Below, piece after piece: positions 7,860-17,193 of a stretch of 53,129 nucleotides of DNA. Numbering within the stretch: the first letter of the stretch is position 1; each line of letters begins with the position of its first letter. Origin of the DNA: an uncultured Caulobacteraceae bacterium (GTDB taxonomy: Bacteria; Pseudomonadota; Alphaproteobacteria; Caulobacterales; Caulobacteraceae); contig CAIQJF010000060.1 of assembly GCA_903872075.1 (NCBI GenBank), positions 1 to 53,129 of the forward strand, read 5' to 3'. The notes under the pieces are model-generated. The model made no database searches and was not told the origin of the DNA. It saw only the letters and a list, made by a program, of their open reading frames with translations. The position numbers were made by a program, and so were the translations under genes.

Positions 7860-8636
7860 ATGACCGTTCGCAACGCCGCCCAGGCCGCCGCCCTCGGGGC
7901 CGCCCTGCTGGGTCTCCTGATCGCCGGCGCCGCAGGGGCGGCCCGCGCCGAGGAACCGGCCACAGCCACAGCGACCATGGCCAAGCCCGCCAAGGCCTTC
8001 CAACTTCTAGACCCCGCGGATTTCGAACCCACGCGCGTCATCCCCGCGCCGCCCGTCGACGGCGGCGACCGCCAGAAGGCCGAACTGGCGGAGGTGCAGC
8101 GGGCCTACAGCCAGAGCGATGCGGGACGGAAGGCTCAGGCCCAGTGGGACAACGATCATGAGGATCCCAGCCTCTACGCGCCGACCCTCGGCTACCACTG
8201 GGACATGACCGAACTGCCGGCGACGGCCGCGCTGCTGGCGGTCGTCCAGAACGAGGCCTCCGTCGCCTCCGGAACGGCGAAAAAGGTCTTCAAGCGCGTT
8301 CGACCCTGGGCTCAGGACAAGAGTCTCGTCGCCTGCGACGCGGGCGAGAGCGACAACCCCAAGACCTCCTATCCCAGCGGCCACGCGACCATCGCCTACG
8401 CCTTGGCCGGCGTGATCGTGAACCTCGTTCCCGACAAGGCCGCCGCGATCCAGGACCGGGCCTACGACTATGCCTATAGCCGAGAGATCTGCGCCGACCA
8501 CTATCCGTCGGACACCGAAGCCAGCCACGTGCTTGGTTCGCTCGTGGCCTCCAGGCTCCTCGCCGATCCGCGCCTGACCGGCCGCCTCGAGGCGGCCCGC
8601 GCTGAGCTGAAGGCCGCGGGGGTCACGCCTCACTAG
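7860..8636 (+). CDS. Class A non-specific acid phosphatase, PAP2 superfamily
   Basis: A 258-residue secreted phosphatase. Residues 1-30 form a signal peptide (hydrophobic stretch AALLGLLIAGAAG followed by ARA). The three PAP2 motifs are intact: K-x6-RP at 141-149 (KKVFKRVRP), PSGH at 172-175, and SREICADHYPSD at 207-218 with the nucleophilic His 214 and its Asp 218. It should release phosphate from nucleotides and sugar phosphates in the periplasm with no metal. GGAG lies about 7 bases before the ATG. It follows the GMC gene by 68 bases on the same strand but has its own likely start signals; no functional link to that gene is evident. Confidence 0.9.
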   Translation: MTVRNAAQAAALGAALLGLLIAGAAGAARAEEPATATATMAKPAKAFQLLDPADFEPTRVIPAPPVDGGDRQKAELAEVQRAYSQSDAGRKAQAQWDNDHEDPSLYAPTLGYHWDMTELPATAALLAVVQNEASVASGTAKKVFKRVRPWAQDKSLVACDAGESDNPKTSYPSGHATIAYALAGVIVNLVPDKAAAIQDRAYDYAYSREICADHYPSDTEASHVLGSLVASRLLADPRLTGRLEAARAELKAAGVTPH

Positions 8637-8743
8637 ACGCGCTCGCGCCGCACACTGCCGGTCGTGGCCCTGGACCGCGAATAGTCGCGCGTGTGATCAT
8701 CGCCCCGGGTCCCTGGCCGGAAGGCCCCGGACCGGGGGCGACC

Positions 8744-9856
8744 ATGACGACGGACTTCGACACCGACACAACCTCCGCCCGCGCCATCTTCCAATCCTAC
8801 GACGGGATGGAAGGCCTGCTGCAGGAGCCGGGGTTGGCCGTCATCGCGCCATCAGGCCTCCCGCGCTGGCGCGACCTTGTCATGCGAGGTTACCCCGGCC
8901 TCATCGCGGCGGGCACGGTGGGTCTGGCGGCCAGCTGGCTGGCCCAGCACTATAACGCCCCGGTGATGCTCTTCGCCCTGCTGATCGGCATGGCGTTCCA
9001 CTTCCTGCATGAGGAAGGGCGCTGCGTGGCCGGCATCGAGATGTCATCCAAGACCATCCTGCGCATCGGCGTCGCCCTGCTCGGCGCACGGATCACCATC
9101 AGCCAGATCGTCAGCCTGGGGATCATGCCAATCGCCACGGTGGTCGTGGCCGTGCTGTCCACCATCGCCTTCGGCCTGGTCGCCGCAGGCGCCCTGGGGC
9201 TGAAGCGATCCTTCGGGGTTTTGTCGGGCGGCGCGGTGGGCATCTGCGGCGCCTCGGCAGCGCTGGCCATCGCCTCGGTTCTGCCCAAGGATCCGGAAGC
9301 CGAGCGCAACACCATTCTGACCGTGGTCGTCGTCACGGCGCTTTCGACAGTCGCCATGATCCTCTACCCGCTGGGCGCGGTGGCGCTGGGCCTCAACCAG
9401 AGCCAGGCCGGCGTATTCCTTGGCGGCACGATCCATGACGTCGCTCAGGTGGTGGGCGCGGGCTACTCGATCTCGCCGCACGCCGGCGACGTCGCCACCT
9501 ATGTGAAGCTGCTGCGCGTCAGCCTGCTGCTGCCGGTGGTGTTCGCCATCGCCATGATCGGCGCCCGCGGCGCGGGCGGCAAGGCTGGGCCCCGGCCGCA
9601 GGTCCCGATGTTCCTGCTGGGCTTCGCGGCGCTCGTGGCGATCAACAGCCTCGGCTGGCTGCCCAGGATCGCGCAGGATGGCGCCTCGACCCTGTCGCGG
9701 GCCTGTCTGGTCGCCGCGATCGCCGCCCTTGGCATGAAAACCTCGTTCAAGGCCCTGCTGACGGTCGGTTGGCGGCCGATCGCCCTGATGGTCGCAGAAA
9801 CCGTCTGGATTGCAGCGGTGGTGATCGCGGCGGTGCTGTTGACGCGAGCTGGATAA
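8744..9856 (+). CDS. YeiH family putative sulfate exporter (UPF0324)
   Basis: A 370-residue integral membrane protein with about ten hydrophobic segments. Family marks are MLFALLIGMAFHFL, GVALLGARITISQI, SGGAVGICGASAALAIASV, GGTIHDVAQVVGAGY and ALGMKTSFKALL, all typical of the YeiH group, annotated as putative sulfate exporters. The ATG at 8744 was chosen because residues after it (MTTDFDTDT) match the hydrophilic head seen in relatives. A GTG at 8693 would add 17 residues. A small hairpin (CGCGA-ATAG-TCGCG, 8676-8689) lies just upstream of that GTG. In other bacteria such genes sit near sulfite or taurine catabolism, but no such genes are nearby here. Confidence 0.85.
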   Translation: MTTDFDTDTTSARAIFQSYDGMEGLLQEPGLAVIAPSGLPRWRDLVMRGYPGLIAAGTVGLAASWLAQHYNAPVMLFALLIGMAFHFLHEEGRCVAGIEMSSKTILRIGVALLGARITISQIVSLGIMPIATVVVAVLSTIAFGLVAAGALGLKRSFGVLSGGAVGICGASAALAIASVLPKDPEAERNTILTVVVVTALSTVAMILYPLGAVALGLNQSQAGVFLGGTIHDVAQVVGAGYSISPHAGDVATYVKLLRVSLLLPVVFAIAMIGARGAGGKAGPRPQVPMFLLGFAALVAINSLGWLPRIAQDGASTLSRACLVAAIAALGMKTSFKALLTVGWRPIALMVAETVWIAAVVIAAVLLTRAG

Positions 9857-9960
9857 CCCGTCCGTACCCGGCGGACTGTCGCCCAACTGACACACCGAAC
9901 GGCTAGGGAATCAGTTGTTGGCGGCCGCTCAATGTGCGCCGCTGGAAGGACCGTACGCTG

Positions 9961-12183
9961 ATGGGACAGGCTCTTGCGACCGTGGGTTCGCACCTGTCGG
10001 GCGAACGACTGGTTCTAGCCGGAATTCACCTCGCCTTTGCGGGCGCTCTGGCCCTGGCCGGGCCGGCGCGCGCCGCATCGCCCTCCGCGATAGACACGCC
10101 GCCCGTCAGCCTGGGCGCCACCGTGGAGGGCATCATCGTCATCGCCGCCCGGCCGAAGGAACAGACCCTGATCGACCGCAAGGTCTATACGGTCACCGGC
10201 GATCTGCAGAGCGGTACGGCCACGGCGGCGGAGGTGCTGAACAAGGTCCCGTCGGTGGACGTGGACAGCGACGGTAACCTCAGCCTGCGGGGCGACACCA
10301 ACGTCACCATCCTGGTGGACGGCAAGCCCTCGGCTCAGTTCTCCGGCGCGGCCAAGGGCGCGGGTCTGCTTCAGTTTCCGGCCCAGGATATTGAGCGGAT
10401 CGAGGTGATGACCAATCCGCCCGCCCGCTATCGGGCCGAAGGGTCCTCGGGCGTCATCAACATCATCACTCGCAAGAACCGCGCAGTCGGCTTTTCGGGA
10501 ACGGCGAACGCCAGCCTGGGCGATCAGCGCCGCTTCCTCGCCGCCGCCAGTGGGACCTGGAACACCCGCCGGCTCGCCCTGTCCGGCGGTGTGACCTTGC
10601 GCCAGGACGCCAAGACCCGGATTGCCGCCACCGACCGGACGGCGAGCGATCCCGTCACCGGCCAGTCAGTGCTCAGTCATCAGGTCATCGATGAACATTT
10701 CGTCCGCCTGCTGCCGCAGGTGAAACTGGGCGCGGACTACGCCGTCAGCGACCGGTTGTCGGCCAGCGCCGCAGTCAGCCACCGCGAGCAGACCGGGACC
10801 CGCTACTTCACCCAGACCGACCGGAGCGGGCCGGCGGGCGCTTCGCCGACGTCCGGCGCGACGCGCTACAGCGATGGTCATGAGTGGAGCGTGGACAACG
10901 GCCAGAGCCTGCGGTTCGACGGCAAGCTGGCGCACCCGGGAGAGACCCTCAGTCTGTCGATTCAGCGCAGCGTCTCGCGCGAGCGGGAGCGTTACGCCTA
11001 TCTCAATGACTTCGGCCTCCCGGCGGCCCCGTCGACGCGAGATCACCTCCGCCTGAGTTTCGATTTCGAGACCACCGGTGTGAGCCTCGACTATGCCCTG
11101 CCGCTCTCCGGCGATCGCGGCCTGAAACTTGGCGTGGATGTCGAGGTCCAGCGCAACCGTTTCGACGACTGGGGGGACACCGTCGACCCGGTCACCGGCC
11201 TGGCCGTCAACAACCCCGCGATCACCGATCACTTCCGATATCGCCAGCGGATCGAGACGGCCTACGGCGAATACCAGACGCCTCTCGGACGTTGGAGCCT
11301 GCAGGCAGGTCTTCGCCTGGAAGAAGCCGACGTCAGGACCTTCCAGATCACCGGCAATGTTCGGGGCGGCCAGCGCTACTTCCGGGTCTATCCCAGCCTC
11401 AATCTCGACCATCCCCTCTGGCCCGGCGCAAAGGTGACGCTTAGTGCGAGCCGCCGGATCACAAGGCCCGATCCTCAAGCGCTCAATCCGTTCACGGACT
11501 CTCAGGACACCCGGAACCTGCGGGCGGGAAATCCGAACCTCCGCCCGCAGGACACATGGTCCTATGAACTGGGCTACAGCGGCGCCTATAGACGGCTGAC
11601 GGTTGGCCTGACCGGCTACTACCGGTTCAATCGCGACTCGGTCACGGACGTGACCCGCGTGGTCAGCGCCGAAGTCGTTCTCGCGACCAAGGCCAACCTG
11701 CCCGTGAGCCGCGCGGCGGGCCTGGAACTTTCGGCCAGCGGCAAGATTTTTCCGCAGCTCAGCTACAACTCCAGCGGCAATCTGTTCTTCAACCAGATCG
11801 ATGCGGCGGCCCTGGGGTTCGGGGGCCTGAAGTCGACCACGGGCCTGAACGCCAAGGCCAGCCTGGACTGGAGGCCGACGGCGTCGGACACCGCCCAGCT
11901 ATCCTTCAGCCGGACGGACCGGCGGCTGACGCCGCAGGGTTATGTGAGCGCCACAAACCAGGTGAACCTGGGCTACCAGCGGCGGCTGTGGTCGCACCTG
12001 TCGGCGGTGGCGACGGTGTCGGATCTGTTCGACGGGCAGCGAATGGTGCGGGTGCTCGATACCACGGGCCTTCGCGACGTCTATTCGCGCCATCAACTGG
12101 GGCGGGTGGTCTATGCGGGCCTGTCGTGGACCTTCGGATCGACAAAGAAATCGAAGGTTGGGTCGTTCGACTACGATCAGTAG
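9961..12183 (+). CDS. TonB-dependent outer membrane receptor, beta-barrel protein
   Basis: A 740-residue outer membrane receptor. The ATG at 9961 has GAAGGA ten bases upstream; an in-frame GTG at 9934 is less likely. Residues up to about 38 are a signal peptide (LAFAGALALAGPARA). The plug domain holds VYTVTGDLQSGTATAAEVL, VSLRGDTNVTILVDGKP-like text and IERIEVMTNPPARYRAEGSS, then a barrel of roughly 550 residues rich in alternating aromatic strands. The C-terminus is YDQ rather than the usual terminal Phe. The Outer-membrane-protein-3-like barrel type often takes up oligosaccharides, iron chelates or hydrophobic compounds. No SusD partner or TonB/ExbBD is nearby, so the ligand is unknown. Confidence 0.85.
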   Translation: MGQALATVGSHLSGERLVLAGIHLAFAGALALAGPARAASPSAIDTPPVSLGATVEGIIVIAARPKEQTLIDRKVYTVTGDLQSGTATAAEVLNKVPSVDVDSDGNLSLRGDTNVTILVDGKPSAQFSGAAKGAGLLQFPAQDIERIEVMTNPPARYRAEGSSGVINIITRKNRAVGFSGTANASLGDQRRFLAAASGTWNTRRLALSGGVTLRQDAKTRIAATDRTASDPVTGQSVLSHQVIDEHFVRLLPQVKLGADYAVSDRLSASAAVSHREQTGTRYFTQTDRSGPAGASPTSGATRYSDGHEWSVDNGQSLRFDGKLAHPGETLSLSIQRSVSRERERYAYLNDFGLPAAPSTRDHLRLSFDFETTGVSLDYALPLSGDRGLKLGVDVEVQRNRFDDWGDTVDPVTGLAVNNPAITDHFRYRQRIETAYGEYQTPLGRWSLQAGLRLEEADVRTFQITGNVRGGQRYFRVYPSLNLDHPLWPGAKVTLSASRRITRPDPQALNPFTDSQDTRNLRAGNPNLRPQDTWSYELGYSGAYRRLTVGLTGYYRFNRDSVTDVTRVVSAEVVLATKANLPVSRAAGLELSASGKIFPQLSYNSSGNLFFNQIDAAALGFGGLKSTTGLNAKASLDWRPTASDTAQLSFSRTDRRLTPQGYVSATNQVNLGYQRRLWSHLSAVATVSDLFDGQRMVRVLDTTGLRDVYSRHQLGRVVYAGLSWTFGSTKKSKVGSFDYDQ

Positions 12184-12246
12184 GTTTTCGGGACATTCGC
12201 CACGAAAGGCCGGGTGGGCCATGCGATGAGGGGGGAGGAACGTCGC

Positions 12247-12360
12247 ATGGCCCCGGCGGTAGGCCCCAATACTCACGCGGGCCGCCGAACGCGCCACGCC
12301 ATGGAGGGGATCGGCCCGGCGCGCGTCTCGTGTTGCTGCGTGAGTGAAGATGAGGCCTGA
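12247..12360 (+). CDS. Possible 37-residue peptide with a CCC motif and strong ribosome site
   Basis: A short frame in the 391-base gap after the TonB receptor. It starts at ATG 12247 behind GGGGGAGGAAC, the best ribosome site in this gap, and ends at TGA 12358-12360. The peptide starts MAPAVGPNTHAGRR and ends with three Cys in a row followed by VSEDEA. No known family is recognised and no membrane segment is seen. It might be a real small protein or a chance frame in GC-rich DNA. The rest of 12184-12574 holds a minus-strand terminator, an FNR/FixK-type box and a weak hairpin (TTCACC...GGTGAA near 12386-12411). Confidence 0.25.
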   Translation: MAPAVGPNTHAGRRTRHAMEGIGPARVSCCCVSEDEA

Positions 12361-12424
12361 GCCTGCGGCTTTGAAGATTGTAGATTCACCTACGCTGATC
12401 CGCGGGTGAACCTGAGCCCAAACG

Positions 12425-12457
12425 AAAAACGCCCCGGACCTTTACCGGCCCGGGGCG
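12425..12457 (-). terminator. Rho-independent terminator, minus strand
   Basis: Read on the minus strand, CGCCCCGG and CCGGGGCG form an 8-bp all-GC stem around a 12-base loop, followed directly by TTTTT. It lies 118 bases beyond the cusA stop and would end the cus transcript, or a short RNA started at the FNR-type box at 12539-12552. Confidence 0.8.
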
Positions 12458-12538
12458 CTCTCTCGTCGGCTTTCCCCGGGGGGGCTGGAGGGTCGGCTGC
12501 GACGCAGGATCAGAATGACAGGCTTCAGGCGGACCGCC

Positions 12539-12552
12539 TTGATCCAGATCAA
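12539..12552. promoter_or_regulatory. Perfect FNR/FixK-type box with no assigned gene
   Basis: TTGATCCAGATCAA is an exact match to TTGAT-N4-ATCAA. It lies between the cusA stop (12575) and the terminator at 12425-12457. On the plus strand it would point into the antisense of cusA. On the minus strand it would drive only about 80 bases up to the terminator, which would be a small RNA. Confidence 0.5.
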
Positions 12553-12574
12553 AACTCAAGCGGAAGCTAGCTTT

Positions 12575-15500
12575 TCACCCGGCCTTGGCGGCCTCGACAC
12601 GGCGGCGCATGAGCAGATAGGCCGCCGGGACCACCAGCATCGACAACAGTGGGGCCGTCAGCATGCCGCCAATCATCGGCGCGGCGATCCGGCTCATGAT
12701 CTCGGAGCCGGCGCCGTGACCGAACAGGATCGGGGCCAGCCCCGCAATGATGACGGCGACGGTCATGGCCTTGGGCCGGACCCTGAGCAGGGCGCCCTCC
12801 CGGATGGCGCCCTCCACCCGTTGCGGCGACGGATCGGGACCCCGCGCGGCCAGGGCCGTCTTCAGATAGATCAGCATCACCACCCCAAACTCCGCCGACA
12901 CGCCGGCCAGGGCGATGAAGCCGACCCCCGTGGCCACCGAGGCGTGGAAGCCTAGCAGGTAGAGCATCCAGACGCCGCCGGTGAGTGCGAACGGCAAGGC
13001 GCCCATGATCAGCGCGGCTTCATCCAGGCGCCGGAACGTGGCGTAGAGCAGCAGGAAAATGATCGCCAGCGTCGCCGGCACGACCAGGGCCAGCCGTTCG
13101 ACCGCACGCTCGAGATATTCGAACTGCCCCGCATAGCCGAGCGAAACGCCGGCGGGCAGACGGACCTCGCGCGCCACCGCGGCCTTGAGGTCCCGCGCCG
13201 TGGAGGCGATGTCGCGATCGCGCACATCCACATAGACCCATGTGGAGGGCCGGCCGTGTTCGGTTTTCAGCATCGGCGGCCCCTCGGCGATGGCGATGGC
13301 GGCCACGGTTCCCAAGGTGATCTGCTGACCGGAGGGCGTCAGAATGGGCAGGGTGCGAAGGCCCTCCAGGCTATCCCGCAGTTCGCGGGGATAGCGCACG
13401 TTGATCGGATAGCGGGCCAGCCCTTCGACGGTCTGTCCCACCGTCTCGCCGCCCACCGCCCCGGAGATCAGGGCCTGGACGTCGGCGATGTTCAACCCGA
13501 ACCGCGCGGCCGCAGCCCGATCGATGTCCACGTCCACATAACGCCCGCCGGTGAGACGCTCGGCCAGGGCCGAGGTGACGCCAGGGACCGTGCGCGCCAC
13601 GGTTTCCACCTGATGGGCCACCTGATCCAGATCGGCGAGATTCGCTCCGGTCACCTTCACCCCGATCGGGCTCTTCACACCGCTGGCCAGCATGTCGATG
13701 CGGTTGCGGATCGGCGGCACCCAGACATTGGCCAGACCCGGAATCTTCACGGTCCGGTCGAGCTCGGCCACCAGCTTTTCGGGGGTCATGCCGGGGCGCC
13801 ACTGGCTGCGGGGTTTGAAGCGGATGGTGGTCTCGAACATTTCCATCGGGGCCGGATCTGTGGCGGATTCGGCCCGGCCCGCCTTGCCGAACACGGTGGC
13901 CACCTCCGGCACGGTCCGGATCAGCCGGTCTGTCTGCTGTAGCAGCTCGCCCGCCTTCGCCGTGGACAGGCCCGGCAGGGCGGAGGGCATGTACAGAAGG
14001 TCGCCTTCGTCCAGCTTGGGCATGAACTCACCGCCGAGATGGGTCAGCGGCCACGCCGTGGTGGCGAACACCAGGGCGGCGATCACCAGCGTCGTCCGCG
14101 GCCGGCGTAACACCAGATCGAGGATCGGACGGTAGGCCGCGGCGAGCCACCGGTTCAGGGGGTTGCGCCCTTCCGGCGGCAACCGGCCCTGGATGAGCAA
14201 CGTCATGAGCACCGGCACGAGGGTCACCGACAGGATCGCGGCCCCGGCCATGGCGTAGCTCTTGGTGAAGGCCAGGGGCGAGAACAGACGCCCCTCCTGC
14301 CCCTGCAGGGAAAAAACGGGCACGAACGACAGGGTGATGATCACCAGGCTGAGGAACAGCGCCGGGCCGACCTCCGCCGCCGCGCCGGTGATCAGCGCGA
14401 TCCGGTCAGCGCCTCGCGGGCTGGCGCCGCCGTGCGCGCCCTCCCAGCGTTCGATGGCCTTGTGCGCATTCTCGATCATCACCACGGCGGCGTCGACCAT
14501 GGCCCCGATGGCGATGGCGATGCCGCCCAGGGACATGATGTTGGCATTGACGCCCTGAACGCGCATGACGATCAGCGCGGCGAGCACGCCCAGCGGCAAG
14601 GTCAGGATCGCCACCAGGGCCGATCGCGCGTGGCCCAGGAACAGCACGCAAACCAGGGCGACGATCACGAACTCCTCGATGAGCTTGCCGCGCAGGTTGT
14701 CGATCGACCGGTCAATCAGCTGGGAGCGGTCATAGGTCGGGACGATCTCCACCCCGGCAGGGAGGCTGCGTCGAAGCTCCGTCAATCTCGTCTTCACGGC
14801 CGCGATCGTCGCGCGGGCGTTGCCGCCGGAGCGGAGGATCACCACGCCGCCGGCGACTTCGCCCTGGCCGTTCAGGTCGGCCACGCCGCGTCGCATCTCC
14901 GGACCGATTTGGATCGTGGCCACATCGCCCAGCCGTACGGGCACGCCGCCGGCGGCCGTCTTGAGGGGGATGACGCGGAAGTCGTCGAGGCTTTTCAAAT
15001 AGCCCGAGGCGCGCACCATGTACTCCGCCTCCGCCAGTTCGAGCACGGAGCCGCCGGTCTCCTGATTCGCGGCCTGAATGGCGGCCACCACCTGCTGATG
15101 GGTGACCCCATGGGCGGCCATCCGGACAGGGTCGAGCACCACCTGATACTGCCGGACCATGCCGCCGATGCTGGCGACCTCGGCGACCCCGGGAAGGGTC
15201 TTGAGTTCGTAGCGCAGGAACCAGTCCTGCAATGAACGGAGTTCCGAGAGGTCATGACGGTCCGTCTTGTCCACGAGCGCATATTCATAAATCCAGCCCA
15301 CGCCTGTGGCGTCGGGCCCCAGCGCTGGAGTCGCCGCCGCCGGCAGGCGCGACTGGGCCTGGTTGAGGTATTCCAGAACCCGCGATCGGGCCCAGTAGAG
15401 ATCGGTCCCGTCCTGGAACAGCACATAGACGAAGCTATCCCCGAAGAAGGAGTAGCCGCGCACGGTCCTCGCGCCGGGCACGGAGAGCATGGTGGTTGCC

Positions 15501-15706
15501 AGGGGATAGGTCACCTGGTTCTCGACGATCTGCGGCGCCTGGCCCGGGTACGACGTGCGGATGATGACCTGCACGTCCGACAGGTCCGGGAGCGCGTCCA
15601 CGGGTGTCGATTTCAGCGCCAGACCGCCGGCGACGAGCAGGGCGACGGCGGCCAGCAGCACAACCAGGCGATTGGCGACCGACCAGCGGATGACGGCGGC
15701 GATCAT
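12575..15706 (-). CDS. cusA: CusA-type heavy-metal RND efflux pump, Cu(I)/Ag(I)
   Basis: A 1043-residue inner membrane RND pump of the heavy-metal efflux group. The N-terminus [18 protein letters not shown] begins the first membrane helix; [12 protein letters not shown] and TMLSVPGA are standard for the family. The helix-4 proton relay region [15 protein letters not shown] is present. [11 protein letters not shown] and [18 protein letters not shown] match the CusA subgroup, including a periplasmic Met at the copper-binding position, which favours monovalent copper or silver over Co/Zn/Cd. It works with CusB and CusC to move metal out across both membranes. Its start overlaps the cusB stop by 4 bases (ATGA), showing translational coupling. 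A terminator follows at 12425-12457. Confidence 0.92.
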   Translation of the reverse strand: MIAAVIRWSVANRLVVLLAAVALLVAGGLALKSTPVDALPDLSDVQVIIRTSYPGQAPQIVENQVTYPLATTMLSVPGARTVRGYSFFGDSFVYVLFQDGTDLYWARSRVLEYLNQAQSRLPAAATPALGPDATGVGWIYEYALVDKTDRHDLSELRSLQDWFLRYELKTLPGVAEVASIGGMVRQYQVVLDPVRMAAHGVTHQQVVAAIQAANQETGGSVLELAEAEYMVRASGYLKSLDDFRVIPLKTAAGGVPVRLGDVATIQIGPEMRRGVADLNGQGEVAGGVVILRSGGNARATIAAVKTRLTELRRSLPAGVEIVPTYDRSQLIDRSIDNLRGKLIEEFVIVALVCVLFLGHARSALVAILTLPLGVLAALIVMRVQGVNANIMSLGGIAIAIGAMVDAAVVMIENAHKAIERWEGAHGGASPRGADRIALITGAAAEVGPALFLSLVIITLSFVPVFSLQGQEGRLFSPLAFTKSYAMAGAAILSVTLVPVLMTLLIQGRLPPEGRNPLNRWLAAAYRPILDLVLRRPRTTLVIAALVFATTAWPLTHLGGEFMPKLDEGDLLYMPSALPGLSTAKAGELLQQTDRLIRTVPEVATVFGKAGRAESATDPAPMEMFETTIRFKPRSQWRPGMTPEKLVAELDRTVKIPGLANVWVPPIRNRIDMLASGVKSPIGVKVTGANLADLDQVAHQVETVARTVPGVTSALAERLTGGRYVDVDIDRAAAARFGLNIADVQALISGAVGGETVGQTVEGLARYPINVRYPRELRDSLEGLRTLPILTPSGQQITLGTVAAIAIAEGPPMLKTEHGRPSTWVYVDVRDRDIASTARDLKAAVAREVRLPAGVSLGYAGQFEYLERAVERLALVVPATLAIIFLLLYATFRRLDEAALIMGALPFALTGGVWMLYLLGFHASVATGVGFIALAGVSAEFGVVMLIYLKTALAARGPDPSPQRVEGAIREGALLRVRPKAMTVAVIIAGLAPILFGHGAGSEIMSRIAAPMIGGMLTAPLLSMLVVPAAYLLMRRRVEAAKAG

Positions 15707-17193
15707 CGCGACGAAGCCGGAGCAAGGCGCCGGATCACCGGGCCGCCGGGTGTCTGGGCGAAGGCGAAGGTCACCTCATCGCCCGGCTTCAGGCCCCGGG
15801 CCAGCGCAGGCGACGCCAGACGGTAGGGCATGGTCATGGCCGGCCAGCCGAGCGCCGGCACGGGCTCGTGCGAAAGGGTGATATCGCCTCCCGACACGGC
15901 TTCGATGCGACCGCGGCTTTCATAGAGCGTGACGGCCGGCGGCGAAGCCGGCACAGGCGCCGGCGGTTCCAGCGGCTTCGGCCGCAGACCCATGAGACTG
16001 GCTTCCGAATCGATGAGGAACTGCCCGGACGCCACCACCCGCTGGCCCTCCGTCAGTCCGGCCAGCACCTCGGTCTTTCCGCGATCCTCGCGGCCGAGGC
16101 TCACTTCGACCGGCTCGAACCGGCCGGCCGCGGCCGCCACCATGACCAAGGTTCGCCGTCCGGTGCGGATCACGGCCTCGCTCGGGACGAGAAGCGCTGG
16201 CCGGCGATCGCCGGCCAGGTGCACAGTGGCGAACTGGCCCGGCCTCAGCCGGCCGCCACGATTGCCCAGCTCGATCCGGACGGTGAGCGTCCGGCTGTCG
16301 GCCTGGGCCGAGGGGAGGATCGCCGCCACCCGGCCGTCGAAGGTCTCGCCGGGCCAGGCGGCGAATTCGGCGCGGGCCCTCTGACCGGCCTTGACCTGGC
16401 CCGACACGCTCTCGGGGACCGCCGCATTGAGCCAAACGGTCCCCAGTCCCGCGACCTGCGCCAGGGTCTGACCCATGGCCACGCTCATGCCCTGGCGAAC
16501 CTCCAGAGTCTGGATCGCGCCCGCCTGCGGCGAGGTGACCGTGACCACGGCGCGCGGACGACCCTCGCGCGCCACGTCGGCGATCAGCGAGTCACTCATC
16601 CCCAGAAGCCGCAACCGCTGGCGCGCGGCGGCCTCAAGGGCGGGATCTCCGGTCCGGCGCACGGCCAGATATTCGGTCTGGGCGCCGCTCCAGGCGGGCA
16701 CGAGCAGATCGGCCAGGGGCGCTCCCGCGCCGATCACATCGCCGGGCGCGCGGCCGTAGACCTTCTGGACGAAGCCGGCCGACCTGGCCTGGATGACCGC
16801 CAGCTGACGCTGATTGAAATCCAGCACGCCGGTGACATCCAGGCTCTCGCTCAGATCGCCCCTTTCGACACTGGCCAGCCGGACGCCGAGGTTTTGAGCA
16901 CGGCCGGGGTCGATCGCCACGCCCGAAGCGCCGCCGGCCGCGTCCTCGTCCGCATAACGGGCGATAAGCGGCATATCCATGAACGGCGAGCGGCCGGGCC
17001 GGTCGAAGTGACTGGTGGGCGACATGGGATCGTACCAGTAGAGAATCTTCCGGCCCGCCTCCGCCGCAACCACAGCCTTGGGCGCTGCCGCCGGCCAAAG
17101 ACGCGCCAGGCCATACCCCCCGAGGCCCCCGGCCACGATGAGTCCAACGGCCGCGGCGGCCAGCCGGCCGCGTGTGAAGGTCATGCCGGTCAT
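15703..17193 (-). CDS. cusB: CusB-type periplasmic adaptor fused to a CusF-like copper-binding domain
   Basis: A 496-residue membrane fusion protein. Residues 9-33 form the N-terminal membrane anchor or signal. Next comes the metal-binding segment [16 protein letters not shown] and [15 protein letters not shown], as in E. coli CusB, then the barrel-sandwich hybrid, beta-barrel and membrane-proximal domains. The last 75 residues are a CusF-like OB domain: [20 protein letters not shown] keeps the His, Trp and two Met that hold Cu(I) or Ag(I) in CusF. The chaperone that is a separate protein in E. coli is thus part of the adaptor. Start and stop both overlap neighbours by 4 bases. It links CusA to CusC and hands metal to the pump. 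Confidence 0.92.
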   Translation of the reverse strand: MTGMTFTRGRLAAAAVGLIVAGGLGGYGLARLWPAAAPKAVVAAEAGRKILYWYDPMSPTSHFDRPGRSPFMDMPLIARYADEDAAGGASGVAIDPGRAQNLGVRLASVERGDLSESLDVTGVLDFNQRQLAVIQARSAGFVQKVYGRAPGDVIGAGAPLADLLVPAWSGAQTEYLAVRRTGDPALEAAARQRLRLLGMSDSLIADVAREGRPRAVVTVTSPQAGAIQTLEVRQGMSVAMGQTLAQVAGLGTVWLNAAVPESVSGQVKAGQRARAEFAAWPGETFDGRVAAILPSAQADSRTLTVRIELGNRGGRLRPGQFATVHLAGDRRPALLVPSEAVIRTGRRTLVMVAAAAGRFEPVEVSLGREDRGKTEVLAGLTEGQRVVASGQFLIDSEASLMGLRPKPLEPPAPVPASPPAVTLYESRGRIEAVSGGDITLSHEPVPALGWPAMTMPYRLASPALARGLKPGDEVTFAFAQTPGGPVIRRLAPASSR

